DNA of 64,000 nt from Ectobius pallidus (lineage: Eukaryota > Arthropoda > Insecta > Blattodea > Ectobiidae). Made by a program: the position numbers and the translations under genes. This document shows, one piece after another, positions 47,000-58,139 of the stretch (its first letter is position 1; every line of letters begins with the position of its first letter). The stretch is from positions 145,601,686 to 145,665,685 of the forward strand of contig CAXKWD010000005.1 of NCBI GenBank assembly GCA_964059195.1, in the 5' to 3' direction. The notes below the pieces were generated by a model. That model was not told the origin of the DNA, did no database searches, and saw nothing but the letters and a program-made list of their open reading frames with translations.

Positions 47000-47235
47000 A
47001 ACTCGGAGGTTCATTACCGTGCTTATAAGAGTCCACATTCAACCCTATTGTGTGCTAACTCCATTGAAACATCCCTCACAAATCCTACTTCCCTTAAACC
47101 TATTCTAATACTGTCCTCCCATCTACTATTGGTCTCCCAAGTGGTCTCTTCCCTTTGGGTCTCCCAGTATATATTTTTGAGATTTTTCTTTCCTCTCCCA
47201 TGCGCACAACATGTTCACATATACAATAGTTAATT
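47000..47235 (-). mobile_element. LINE ORF2 3' end, family L-a
   Basis: Minus strand encodes MGEERKISKIYTGRPKGKRP then LGRPIVDG, matching the GK..GKRPLGRPR.RWEDN motif of insect LINE ORF2 C-termini. Its 3' terminus (ACCTCCGAGTTCCATAAAAT) is shared with 56265-56830. Confidence 0.78.
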
Positions 47236-48654
47236 ATTTTTACATTTTCTTGTAACTGGGACTTAATTAACTTTCTTTTACTACAGCTTTTAAAGCTTCA
47301 AACACTAAATTCTTAGACACAAAATTATTTTACAGTTGATAATACAAAGAGAATGATTGATGGTTACGTCCAGTTTTAGCTGACAATGTCTTCTGAGAAA
47401 AGCTGAAACATCTGTCAAAGAGGTAAGCGCTGAGTAATTTGAGTTATTATTAATACCGTATGTACTTTGTCGAATCAATTTGCTACATGATCTGGTGTTC
47501 ATGATTCACGGTGACTAGCTATCAGGTTCTATTGATTATTCTTATATTTCATTGTCAAGTTCCTATGCTAACCCTGGTCTTGTCCTTTTGTGTAAGCAAC
47601 TTGATTTAACACCCACCCCCAGTGCAAAGTGGAAACACTTAGTTCATGCCTCATGAGCATCCAACCTTAAAACTTTCCACAAACTAGAGGAGAATGTCAT
47701 AAAACCTGAAAAAATATACCGGTAGGCCTAAAATCTCATCGTTCAACCATACTATAATGCATTTATTACATGTGACGTAACGGTATCATAAAGATAATCC
47801 ATTATGATACAGATTATTAATCTTGAAACCTTGATAGTAGCAAATGGATCTACGGAATAGGCAACCTGTTTTTAAATTAAAATCAATTCTGTGCATGTTA
47901 ATTTTAAAATTTCAGTAAGTTGAATCCACTTTTTGTTGTAAAAAATCAGTTGGTTTAAAGAAAACAAGCAAGAAGAAGCTTCGACTTGACCGAACGCCAC
48001 GAGCTTCCATCTAGTTCGACCTAATTACGTTTACTTGAAAACGCAATTTAAGCACAGCGATTTGAAGCAATACGTGCTACAACTTGCTTAGAGCGATTCA
48101 GCTCTTTATCCAAATCATACCTGTACCTATACCTGGGGACGTTTACTTTCATACAGATTCGAGGGGAGGGGGGGGGTTGAGGGCAGTGCTCACCACACTG
48201 CCTCGATCATGTGAGCGAATGGCTAATTAGTCAGGGAGAATAACAAATACCCATATTACTTGTTAATGTTTTTAGGTCTTCTAATGTAGATCACCCTGAC
48301 CTCTTCAGCCAATTTCAGTAAGTAAGTTACGTGTAATATCTGCAACAAGATTTATAGTACCACTCCTTGCCTTCAGATGGAGCATGTGTGCTGGACAAAC
48401 TCGAGTGCCATCTGTCTGCCAAGTTACGAATATTGATTATATACCCCTCACAAACAGCATGCTGCTATCGCTAGAAATACAAATCTCTGGTGGGCCTGCA
48501 TATTATCTAGGCTGCATTAACCACCTGTAGAATATCTTATCAGTTAGTCTCATTCGTAGTGCCATCTCCATAATATCACATTTCCGACTCTCAGTAGGGG
48601 TGACCATTTAATTAATAACACAACTTCTTTCTCTCTCCCTCTCTTTTTAGTTTA
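47236..48654. other. Intergenic, no gene seen
   Basis: A poly-G run lies near 48163-48176. A TACCGGTA and a TAGGCCTA overlap at 47717-47730. Confidence 0.4.
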
Positions 48655-48740
48655 TCATCTCCCGTTGTATGGATATTTATGCGGCCCACGCCACCAGGGT
48701 CTTACAGGACCGCGACCTGTCTCGAAAGGGAGCTTCACAA
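48655..48740 (-). repeat. SINE S1 3'-end fragment
   Basis: Minus strand: CGAGACAGGTCGCGGTCCTG, TAAGACCCTGGTGGCGTGGG and CCGCATAAATATCC, matching the S1 3' end (GACAGGTCGC...CCTGTAAGGCCCGGGCGGC). Confidence 0.65.
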
Positions 48741-49984
48741 AAGCAAGGCTAACTAACAGGAAATTATATACAGTATTTGTATTGTTTTCAAGACTATGGT
48801 TTATTTTTGTAAATTTTGCTTTATTATGTTTTTAAAAATTGCATATATTTAGGTGTCTGTCAAATCAAAGTTAAGGTAGCAACCTTAGGTGTAAATTTCT
48901 GCAATGCTTTTAATGCTTTGTGGTTGGACTGATGATCAGCATTATTCAGAGCCTTCTCCTAAGACATGGGATTCAAAATAAACTTCATGTTTAGGTAATG
49001 GTATTAGTTTTGTGGTTGGGATTTATGTAGATAAGCAATTTATGTTAAACATACAGCCTATGATGAAAGCAGTGTTGTAGGCCTAATTACCTTTAACCCA
49101 TCCATTATACGTTTGTATGAAAGCAAAGTAACCAGCTTCTTCAGAATCCAGTGTGGATAAAGGTTTGAGTCCATCCTAGCAGGATCTGGACATAGAAAGG
49201 AGGAGAAAAAACCCCTAATGCTGGCCGGAATCGATCCTACGCCTCGAAGTAGTCCACCAACTTATATCTAAGTATACCATACGCTTCTGGGGTCTGTTAA
49301 AATAATAAAATATTACTTTCAGCCACGTTTTTGTATTAGGTTTATGAGATTCTAGTAGCATCCTAAATTATTGGATACTTCAGTTAAATCATTTGCCTAC
49401 TTGCATAAATCACATCCCCATTAATTAATAAAACTTTCGGTGCTAGCTATGTCTGGGAATTTGAATATTAATATTTTATTTTTCTTTAATTTTATTATTT
49501 GTCATTTAGGATAAATGTATAATGCCAACTATACTGTTTTTAATTCTAATCCCCTTCTTCATTTCTTAGGGTACAAGTTGTGGCTTATAATTTACCTTAG
49601 TTTTAGGTAGAACGAAGTTCTTTTTATAAACCGTAATGGGGAATAATTAAAATAAAATAAAATAAAATAAATATACAGCCGCATCCCTAATATGAGGCCA
49701 AGCCACTCCATTTCTTAATCTGTGAAAAATAATGTGGAGTAATTGCTTTATATACTGCAATGAGTTTATATGACCAGTAACTTACCATACTTTGAAGAAA
49801 AATACTGGATCTTGGTGCCTCCTCGAAATTAAAACACTATTATTAGAAAAATAACACTGTAAGAACATTTTGAACTACATATCGCTTACGCGCCCGCCAT
49901 GACTAGATAAGCGTGACATCTTGTGGAAGATAAGAGGTAACACTTATTAACAAATGAAATCAGATAACCGTCGCATTGTGTTTG
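48741..49984. other. Intergenic, no gene seen
   Basis: (AAAAT)n microsatellite at about 49650-49670. Near 49220-49250 a CGGAATCGATCC sequence hints at a minus-strand SINE B box. Confidence 0.4.
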
Positions 49985-50220
49985 TGCGCGCCTAGTTCTC
50001 CCGTGTGGGAAGATGCCGGTGGTTGTGTGTTTTAACGTGGTATTCGGCGTATTTGTGTGTGTTATTTATATTTGAGTGCATTCTACAGTTTGTATATGTT
50101 ATTGGAACTGACTTACGATAACATGTGTCGTCGAATTCTTTGTGTGTGTCACACTTCTGTCTGCTTAGTGGGTGGTCGAAGTATGGACAAGGTGCTGTCC
50201 TTCTGTGTACAACTCCTGAG
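49985..50220 (+). other. Candidate first exon of an unseen gene
   Basis: A locally GC-richer stretch (GCGCGCCTAGTTCTCCCGTG) ends at CTGAG|GTATGT, a good donor. The last ATG before the donor (50184) would start MDKVLSFCVQLL, codon split by the donor. No downstream exon was recognised in the rest of the window, so this is tentative. Confidence 0.25.
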
Positions 50221-50424
50221 GTATGTACTACAAACTTACTTTAAAAGTTAATGTATCAACAGCTTTTACGACATTAGCATGCTGTAAATTGACAGATATA
50301 CTACGTTACAGTATAGGGAGGTATGTCGTTAATGTACTGTAGTCGTCCCGTAATCTACGTAGGCCTGTAGCATTAAGGTTATTAAGCCTATAGGTTATTA
50401 TCACAAGTAATAATGGGTTTGAAG

Positions 50425-51045
50425 CAGGGGCGTATTTAGGGACTTAAGCGCCCCTACGCAGAGAGAAAATATTTTCGCCCCTTATTTTCACATGAATGTA
50501 AATAAAGTAACCTACAATGAACATTATTATAACTGATGTAGTAGGATGATGATGATAATAATAATAATAATTAATAAGGGAATAAATAGTTTTATGCTGC
50601 ACCCTAGGCTCCTCTCTAATGAGGCCCGCCTGGGAAGGTGGGGTTTAGGGTTTCGTCACAGAAGAAATTCAATGTGAGACATAATAAACCTCGTGCTATT
50701 CAGTATATTGCTCCTAAACTAACTTAAACGTTAGAATTGATGAATTTCATTTTCCAACAAGCCTATACATATATTTGGCAGATCTGCTGTGAGGCTTATA
50801 TATCATATTGTACCATCAATTACAACAATAACTTTTTGAACATATAATACAATAAATATTATAAATCTTTATGAATGTTCTTGGCATTTCCCACGTTCTA
50901 TCCTAACTTACAACTATTGAGGGTATAAGGAGGATTGAAATATTTTTCTAACAAACTAACTAACATAAACGTTCCTAACCTAACAAAACGGCGGAGCTTG
51001 GCTGGGGTGCAGCATAAATCTATCTTTTGCCTAAATGGGACACTG
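50425..51045 (+). mobile_element. hAT-type MITE with 8-bp target duplication
   Basis: Begins CAGGGGCGTATTTAGG and ends CCTAAATGGGACACTG, flanked by GTTTGAAG at 50417-50424 and 51046-51053. Interior 620 bp, with no transposase fragment seen. Confidence 0.88.
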
Positions 51046-51379
51046 GTTTGAAGCCCATGTTGTAGAAACATACCGTGCGGATATTAGCTATTTTAACTGC
51101 AAGTATACTAATTCTGTGTGTAACAGTAGATTCGTTTCTACAACCAGTTTCTGACATTCACAAGGCAGCCTACCGAATGTACGATGCAGCATCCTTGGCA
51201 TTAGTAAGCTGTTAGCTGCTTTTATGGAGCAAGAACGCGAGGCCAACGCGAAAATGTTACAGAAATTCTATTCCATGATACCATGCTACTGTTTATTCAA
51301 AATAATGCCCTTTTTCAACAAATCTCAGTACGGTTCTCATTTGAATTGTGAAGGAAAATTATCATCGGTAGGCTATTAC

Positions 51380-51890
51380 CAGGGCCCGGATTTTAATGAC
51401 ATGTCATCTTTTTATTGATACTGCATAGACATTGCCAACTTGTAGATAAATCCTAATCATGGCCTCGAGATTTTTGAAATTCCTTATTATTAGGTCATTT
51501 TTTGTCATTTTATGCAATTTTGTACTTTTAGGGCATTTATTTCAATTTTAGGTCATTATTTTGTCATCTTCGTGTCATTTGCTTCCTTATTTAGTCATTT
51601 TCATGTATTTACATTGAGTGTATTCACTTTTTTTCGTCGCTAGCGGTGCTGTCTTTGAACTGTTGTTTGTTTAATGCAAGAAGGAAATATTCGGCGTTAA
51701 AGTGTTGTCATGTCTCAGTCGGAAATGAGAATCAAAGAAACGCCAAAATGTTGTATTATATTACTTTTTATAAATAAAATATCAGTTTTTAGGTCAATTT
51801 TTGTAATTATTAAGTCATTTTCTTTAAAATTCAGGGTCATTTTATAGATCATTTTTCAAACAATTTTAGGTTATCAGAATCCGGGCCCTG
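51380..51890 (+). mobile_element. hAT-like MITE, full copy (family H1)
   Basis: Ends CAGGGCCCGGATT and AATCCGGGCCCTG. Flanks GCTATTAC and GCTTATTAC suggest an 8-bp duplication with one later base change. The interior is built of repeated TTTTAGGTCATTTT-like units and a unique middle (TCGTCGCTAGCGGTGCTGTC). The copy at 1-495 is inverted. Confidence 0.85.
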
Positions 51891-51914
51891 GCTTATTACC
51901 CTTAAATTCATAAA

Positions 51915-52080
51915 GTGAGGCCGCCCCATAGCTGAGTGGTTAGACCGCTCGCCTTTCACCATTGGGACCCGGGATCTAATCTCGATGGATTCATGTGGAG
52001 TTTGTGGACAAAATGGGGTCGGGGCAGGTTTTCTCGGGGTGGGAGAGCTGCACTGTATAACGTTGTAATACTTGTATTAG
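51915..52080 (+). repeat. tRNA-derived SINE family S5
   Basis: CCCCATAGCTGAGTGGTTAG (A box) and CCCGGGATCTAATCTCG (B-box-like), 40-50 bp apart, then GGGTCGGGGCAGGTTTTCTC in the body. The 144-residue frame that crosses it (51936-52370) is a repeat by-product. Confidence 0.65.
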
Positions 52081-52810
52081 AGCTTCAGTCAGCTGCTGTT
52101 GTTAACAGCACACCAAATTGCAAATATCTCGCATTTCTTTCAGAAAAACCATGGAAACATGCCCCTCCAGCAACTGTCACAAGTCGCAGGTTGTTTAAAT
52201 CAGATTGTAGTAACAAAAATAAACTAAACCAATGGAGCGGTAGGTTATCTGTTTTCACCGGCTGCCAGGAGCTCCTTCTCGCGGCAGGTCATGCAACGGC
52301 TCCGGGTGACTGGGCCCGTATAGTCCGCAAAGCATTCCTCTTCCGTGAATCCTGCCTAATTCGGTTCTGATGCAGTTCTAATCTCTCCTATTTCTCTTCT
52401 CAGAAAGCATACCTGATTGTTTTCCTGGGTATTTATTCAACGCAGAACTTAATTCCTTAAAATTAATTACAGGTTTACATACAGTGTTTCTGTCCGGGAT
52501 CGGAATACCGGGATATGTTAAGAATATTCTCCGCACTTTACCATTATCACCCTTTCTGAATTACGTAGCCTATGTACCAAAAGACTTATCATAGAATTGC
52601 TTAATGAGGAGAAAATTGAACTGAATTAGGATCACAGAAAAAGAATGTGTGTGTGTGTGAAGGCCCAAAAGCAACTGTTCTAAGAAGGTATCACGACTAT
52701 ACCTTTAGCTTCTGTTATATACTAGTTAGCACAATAATATTAAATTTTCATAGGTAATGGCCGCCTCTGTGCTGCTATTTTGCGAAATTAAACAATCCCA
52801 TCCTTTGGTA
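52081..52810. other. Repeat body or intergenic
   Basis: Probably continues the S5 repeat for some distance; no gene seen. (GT)n at 52647-52658. Confidence 0.4.
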
Positions 52811-53985
52811 CAGTCCAGTTATTCATTGCATGGCCAGGCGGCTTCCTTTTGTTAGGAGGAAAAGTTTGCTGACAGCTCAAACTATGCTCTTTATTTTTAC
52901 CGCACCAATCAGCTAAAATATGTCTCAGGAAAGTTTGATCCTGTTCAAAACTAAGAGGTGTGGCTGTCGTAGTCGCAGCTGTTGTAAAGCTCCGCACATG
53001 AGAATGAATGTCATCACCGTAGTTTGTTTATTCTCAGTATAACTCACTTTTTCTCGGTCTTGAACAATGAATCCTTTATGTTTTGTTTGCTAATTGATAT
53101 ACTATAATGATGACGATGCCAGTGAGAGTTTGTTATTTTACGTGTAAACGTTGATATTATTGTTGCATGAACTTATGAACACTCCTTCTTTATTTTCAAC
53201 CCACCCTGGTAATGGCGCATGCTAATGTCACATGATGCGAATTTTCCGCGAACTCTCTGTGAGTTCTCCTCTTTGTTTTGAACAGGATCAAACTAGCCTG
53301 AGACATATAATAGTTACCTCAGCCATCAAAATCTAAGAATGCCCTGCGACGGCTATGACAGCTACTCGTCAATTCCGCGTGGAGTGAACCGCGGGACCGC
53401 AAGGTCTAGTTACAGTAAACAATTACACGTGTGAATTGATTAAAGCGAGGGAAGAACTGTGGTCAGGTGATAATAATAAGAGAATATTGCAACGTTGCTT
53501 TTGTTTTGGAAAGCGAAAATCAAGACCGATTTAGTCAGATCAATTAACATAAAGAAACGCCGACTTAATGGTTTATTCCTTTGAAGCCGCCTGGCCATGC
53601 TTATTATGGCCAGGCGGCTTCCTTTCGTTAGGAGGAAAAGTTTGCCGACAGCTCAACCCATGTTCTTTGTTTTTACCGCACCAATCAGCTAGTTACCCCA
53701 GCCAATCAAAATCTAAGAATGTCCCGTGGCGATTTTGACAGCTACTCGTCAACTCCGCGTGGAGTAAAATGCGCGGTTGCAAGATCAAGTTACAGTAAAC
53801 AATAACACGTGTGAATTGAATAAATCGAAGGAAGAACTGAGGTCAGTGATAACAATGAGAGAATATTGCAACGTTGCTTTTGTTTTGGAAAGCGGAAGCC
53901 CAAGACCGATTTAGCCAGATCAATTAACATAAAGAAACACCTAAACCTTTGAAGCCGACTGGTCATGCAATGAATAACTGCACTA
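52811..53985. mobile_element. Dimeric TIR element
   Basis: Outer ends CAGTCCAGTTATTCATTGC and (inverted) TAGTGCAGTTATTCATTGC, each continuing CATG.CCAG.CGGCTTC, preceded by TA. In the middle (about 53590-53625) two termini meet as GAAGCCGCCTGGCCATG...ATGGCCAGGCGGCTTCC, so two units, 52811-53605 and about 53606-53985, lie in tandem. Both units share CACCAATCAGCTA, ATCTAAGAATG, GACAGCTACTCGTCAA.TCCGCG and AGTTACAGTAAACAAT. Confidence 0.82.
52916..53310 (+). mobile_element. TA-target MITE nested in the first unit of the dimer (family M1)
   Basis: Left AAATATGTCTCAGG..AGTTTGATCCTGTTCAAAAC, right its mirror ending CCTGAGACATATAA, flanked by TA on each side. The second dimer unit has the uninterrupted sequence CAGCTAGTTACC at this site. 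A related copy is at 59206-59609. Confidence 0.88.
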
Positions 53986-54025
53986 TACATGTAAGTCAAT
54001 ACAAGCTATTTATAGAGTTACTAGC
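53986..54025. other. Short spacer
   Basis: No feature. Confidence 0.3.
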
Positions 54026-55523
54026 TGAAAAGGCCCGGCGTCGCCCGGGCTTTGTATTTTGTAATTTGAAATTAACTTATGGAGGACTTTCAATTTTGAA
54101 ACTCTAGGTCCTTATAGCCTATAATATGTATGTAAAACTTGAAATGAAGAAAAAGATTTATCAAACTATTCCATCAGAAAACGCTAGATATAGCTTTTTA
54201 TCGCTCATAGAGGATGTCGAATGCTGCATTCCGTTGCTTCTACACATCATGCCTGGGAGGGGTTGAAATAAGAAGAAACATAAATTACATAAGATTGTAT
54301 TGACTTGACAGAAAATTTTATTTCTCATTCTCATGTTACAACCCTTTCGGGGCTGAAATAAAATAGAAATGCAGTATCACTTTCATACTTTCCTCCCCTA
54401 AAACCCGGGACATAATAGGCTATACTGCGAGTATAGGACTCAAAATGTTCCATCCCATGCTTAGGGCCTATGATAAATCTCAACTAATACAAAGCCTACA
54501 GCTATGGATAACTGATTATTTACCGACTTCTGATATAGCATACTCACACACTTAAGTTGTTCCTGCAATACGACCTCTTATTCTACATCAAAATGTGAAG
54601 TGAGAAAATATTTCTTATGTCTAGGGTAGAGAAAGTTGTGCGACTGCATCACACTTTGCTTTATTTTCGTGTAATTCATTTTTCAGTAATTATTTTCGCC
54701 AATATATTGCATCGATTCAATCCACCGCCGTCTCGAGAATTACACTGCCTGTCATATGCTTTATTTTAACATGGAGTTCAGAGTATTGTTAAATTGCCTA
54801 ATTTATCCAGTAGAGGCGACACAGTTCACACCCAGATTGCAGCAATCACTAATCAAAATAAGCATTAAACAGACATAGATACTTGTGTTATTTGTTTAGA
54901 ACGTAATATTATTCCAGTATATGACACTTACCTTGAAATGGAATTTTGGAGCAGTAATTAAAATAAATGTAAATTAATTAGACGCATTGATAGACTATAT
55001 TATGAGCACCGCCGTCTCGAGGAGTAATACAGTTTAGAAGGCAGTGATTATGAGACGGCGGTGACAGCACTACATAATCAACAATGTCGTAGCAAAAAAC
55101 AAGAAACAGTCTGGGTGTGAAAGGTGCTGCCATCTGTAATGACGCCGAGTACGCAAAATTAGCCGTATAGGACAGGCAGTGTATACACGATTAATACAGT
55201 TTAGAAGGCAGTGATTCAATCATAATTCGTTAAAGTCCAGTTGCCAAGGCCCAATGTTATCAAAGTAAACAATACACGGTTGTCATGTGAACTGAACAGC
55301 ATTTCATTGTTTTTCAGTATAATATTATCAGAAATTATATAATTTTCAAGGGAAGGACTGATTTATTACAATTTTAATGTCGACCGCGTTACTTCCCGGG
55401 CTTAACTGGGTATGTGTGCAAAATTTTGTACAAATTGGTGAAGAAATGTGGATTTGTATAAGGAACAAACATACATACATACATACATACCCACAAACAC
55501 ACATTCGACTTTATATATTAGAT
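54026..55523. repeat. Dispersed repeat, unclassified, with a nested inverted-repeat element
   Basis: Starts ACTAGCTGAAAAGGCCCGGC (GTCGCCCGGGC follows) and ends after (CATA)n at 55471-55490 with TTCGACTTTATATATTAGATT, a start/end combination seen in widespread invertebrate dispersed repeats whose class I cannot fix from here. Within it about 54735-55190 has inverted arms (CACTGCCTGTC / GACAGGCAGTG; CACACCCAGA / TCTGGGTGTG; CCGCCGTCTCGAG three times) and a direct repeat ATACAGTTTAGAAGGCAGTG at 55027 and 55195. Confidence 0.6.
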
Positions 55524-56264
55524 TAATAAGTAGGCCTATAAATATCCTGTTTTCTATTAATTGTCACACAAATTTAATTTCCTCCTGCAATAGCATATTT
55601 TTTCATTAGCGGCTTTATGGTTAAGATTTCCAGTCTCCTGTTCCATTTTTATCAATATTATATTTCATACACATATCAGCTGATGATCCCGTTTATGCTT
55701 ATTCCATTTGCTTCTTTGCACTCTATTATATACTACACATTTGTGTGCTCTTTATTTATTACTATTGACTTGAACTTCCTCACAGCGCAATTAGTAGAGA
55801 CTTTTTTCAAATTTCGATAAGAGCATCAATCCTGTCTGCATAGGAACAGTGATTTGTTTCATTTACAAAGAAGCATTGTGTGTCCGATCAGCATCGCTAA
55901 ATAATGTAATGGACATTGTAGTGAAGATTAAATCACACTCACTCTGACGTGCGGCTATAAATAATATTACCGGTATTAAATACATATTTAGTAAGATGGC
56001 TTCTTTGCATTATTTTTGTACATCGCTAGATGCAGGACAAGGCAGTGCATGACGACGTGCTCTTGATGTAAACAACTATTACGTCCCAGTAACTGGAGTG
56101 AGTAAATTCCATGTTTCCTCCCCTAACATTCGCCCATATCTGTCCTAGCTTAACAGGAACTGCTGCTATTATGTTGGAAACTAGATCCAAAGTTAGTTCA
56201 TGTACATAGTAATTATGGACTGTAGGCACTACTCGGATCGATTCGATGCCTGCAGGCATGTTGG
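55524..56264. other. Intergenic, no gene seen
   Basis: AT-rich; small frames without domains. Confidence 0.4.
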
Positions 56265-56830
56265 TTTGGAAATTAATTCAGAAAAACTAAGTTTGTGGTC
56301 ATGAAACATTAAAACAATGCACTACAAAATATTAAAATAGCAGATAAAGCATTTGAACAAGTGGATAATTTTAAATATCTATAATTACAGATTCAAATAA
56401 TTAATATTAAGGCAGAAGTTAAAAAAGAAAGTGCTTTTTTTCAATTAAGGAACTTTTATTTTCTTGTCTTCTATCTAGAAACGTAAAAGTAAAAATTTTA
56501 TAAGACAGTTATCCTGCCAGTTGTATTATATGGATGTGAGACATTGTACCTTACTCTTACTGAGAAAACAGTATCATAATGAATTTTATAACCTGTATTT
56601 TACACCAGTAAGGGTAATTAAATCTCGGAGGATAAAAGGGCTTGGAAATGCGTGCATGGGGGAGGAAAGACTTAATATCTAAAAATTACTGGGAGACTCG
56701 AAGGGAAACACTTAAGTGAGCGGACAATTTAAGAATATATCTAAGTGAAGTAGGGTTTGCTAGGGCTGGTTGGATGGAGTTAGCTCAGAATAGGGTTGAA
56801 TGGCGGGCTCATGTAAGCTAGGCAGTGAAT
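56265..56830 (+). mobile_element. LINE ORF2 3' end, family L-a
   Basis: Across several frames the plus strand shows LLSRNVKVKI, VLYGCETLYLTLTE, then ACMGEERLNI, AGWMELAQNRVEWRAHV and a SLSSIKW-like end, the order found at the C-terminus of insect LINE reverse transcriptase ORFs. Many stops and shifts. The 3' terminus (CTCTGAGTTCCATAAAATGG) matches that of 47000-47235. Confidence 0.8.
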
Positions 56831-57478
56831 CTCTGAGTTCCATAAAATGGATAATGTTCGTTTAGCTTGCTTAGGATGTCTGCTGCCTGCGTGAACTTGG
56901 GCTGTTGATAAATAATATTTCGTATGGATTCATTAATGGGAGTGGATAATGAATGTCCAGGAAAGTAAAAAAGAACAGTAAAGCTCTTTATATTTGTGCG
57001 TCCCTTTTTTCTTTGTTTTCTTTGTTTACATAGCACAATGTTTTCTGACAAAACTTCAAACAAGCTACCATTGATAACTAATGATAGTTGACTATAAGCT
57101 TTACATGGACAGCAGTGTGCGATGGGAAACTAATGACACCGTACAGAAAATATCGAGTGAAACTAGGCATTATAACACTGACAACTTTTGTCACTTAATA
57201 TCTTACAAGAACTAAGTTTACTTTATAAAAGTAACCAAGATGATTCACAATAAGTAGATACAAATATTATTTTTAAGTGAGATTTCTCAAGAAATCTTTT
57301 TCCACGTATATGCTGTTGTGTGGAATTACTAACTCCTGAAACATTTTTGTTTTGTAGCGATGGGGAAATGCCTCACTCGAGGGCAATGTTGGCATTTACC
57401 CTTCTCTCCTCTACTCACCACCCACTGACAATACTGAATCAAAGGACATGACATATTGCAAGAGCCGATGCGATGGTA
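56831..57478. other. Intergenic, no gene seen
   Basis: No supportable feature. Confidence 0.4.
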
Positions 57479-58139
57479 GACACCCTCGATGTAATGCTAC
57501 CATCCGTTCTCTAACATTTAGTGGTACTAAAACTAAATCTAATTTTTAAAATAAAAAATTGCATAATACAGTGCTGTATTAATTTACTTTACTGTATTAA
57601 GAAAGAAAAATTAAATAAAAAGCTAATAGACAACTTCAGCACAAAACAAAATACACTGTACTGCACTGTATTGTACAGTAACTCAATTTATTACAGTAGA
57701 TTCCAGTGCTACAGTGCACATAGGGGTTGAAAATCATGCGGGTCAATGTAAGTGATTAACTGTAACTGAGGAATGTCTCTCTGTACCTGCTCCACCCTCA
57801 CGCAGGGTGTCTGTCTGACCTCTTAACATATCTTCCTCATTCCACCGCACTACATTATTTTACAGTTAGTGGCAGGTGAACTCTCACTTCTTGGAAATAC
57901 AGTACAATATGTTTCTTAAATAATCGTCCTCAGATTACGCCAGTTTCCAAAGAATTCTGTGCCTGAAAAAAAATCACTGCAACCTATATTTTGTAATAAT
58001 CTTGTCTTATATTCACTGGCACTAAATGAATTGGCACAGTAAGGAGATTTCTTATGTAGTTTATATAGGAGAAGATTTGTTCACTTGCATTTATTGGCGC
58101 ATTTATTGTAAAGAGGGGCATTATATCGAGTGTTAACTG
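57479..58139 (-). mobile_element. pogo/Tigger-like deletion derivative, copy C
   Basis: Ends GACACCCTCGATGTAATGC (left, after TA) and GGGCATTATATCGAGTGTTAACTG (right, before TA). Inverted relative to copies A and B. Contains CTCCACCCTCACGCAGG and the TTGTCTTATATTCACTGGC block, but no helix-turn-helix remnant was found. The left half differs from A and B. Confidence 0.85.

Noticed and set aside
51936..52370. 144-residue plus-strand reading frame
   Set aside because: Starts inside a tRNA-derived SINE head and shows no domain; a repeat by-product.
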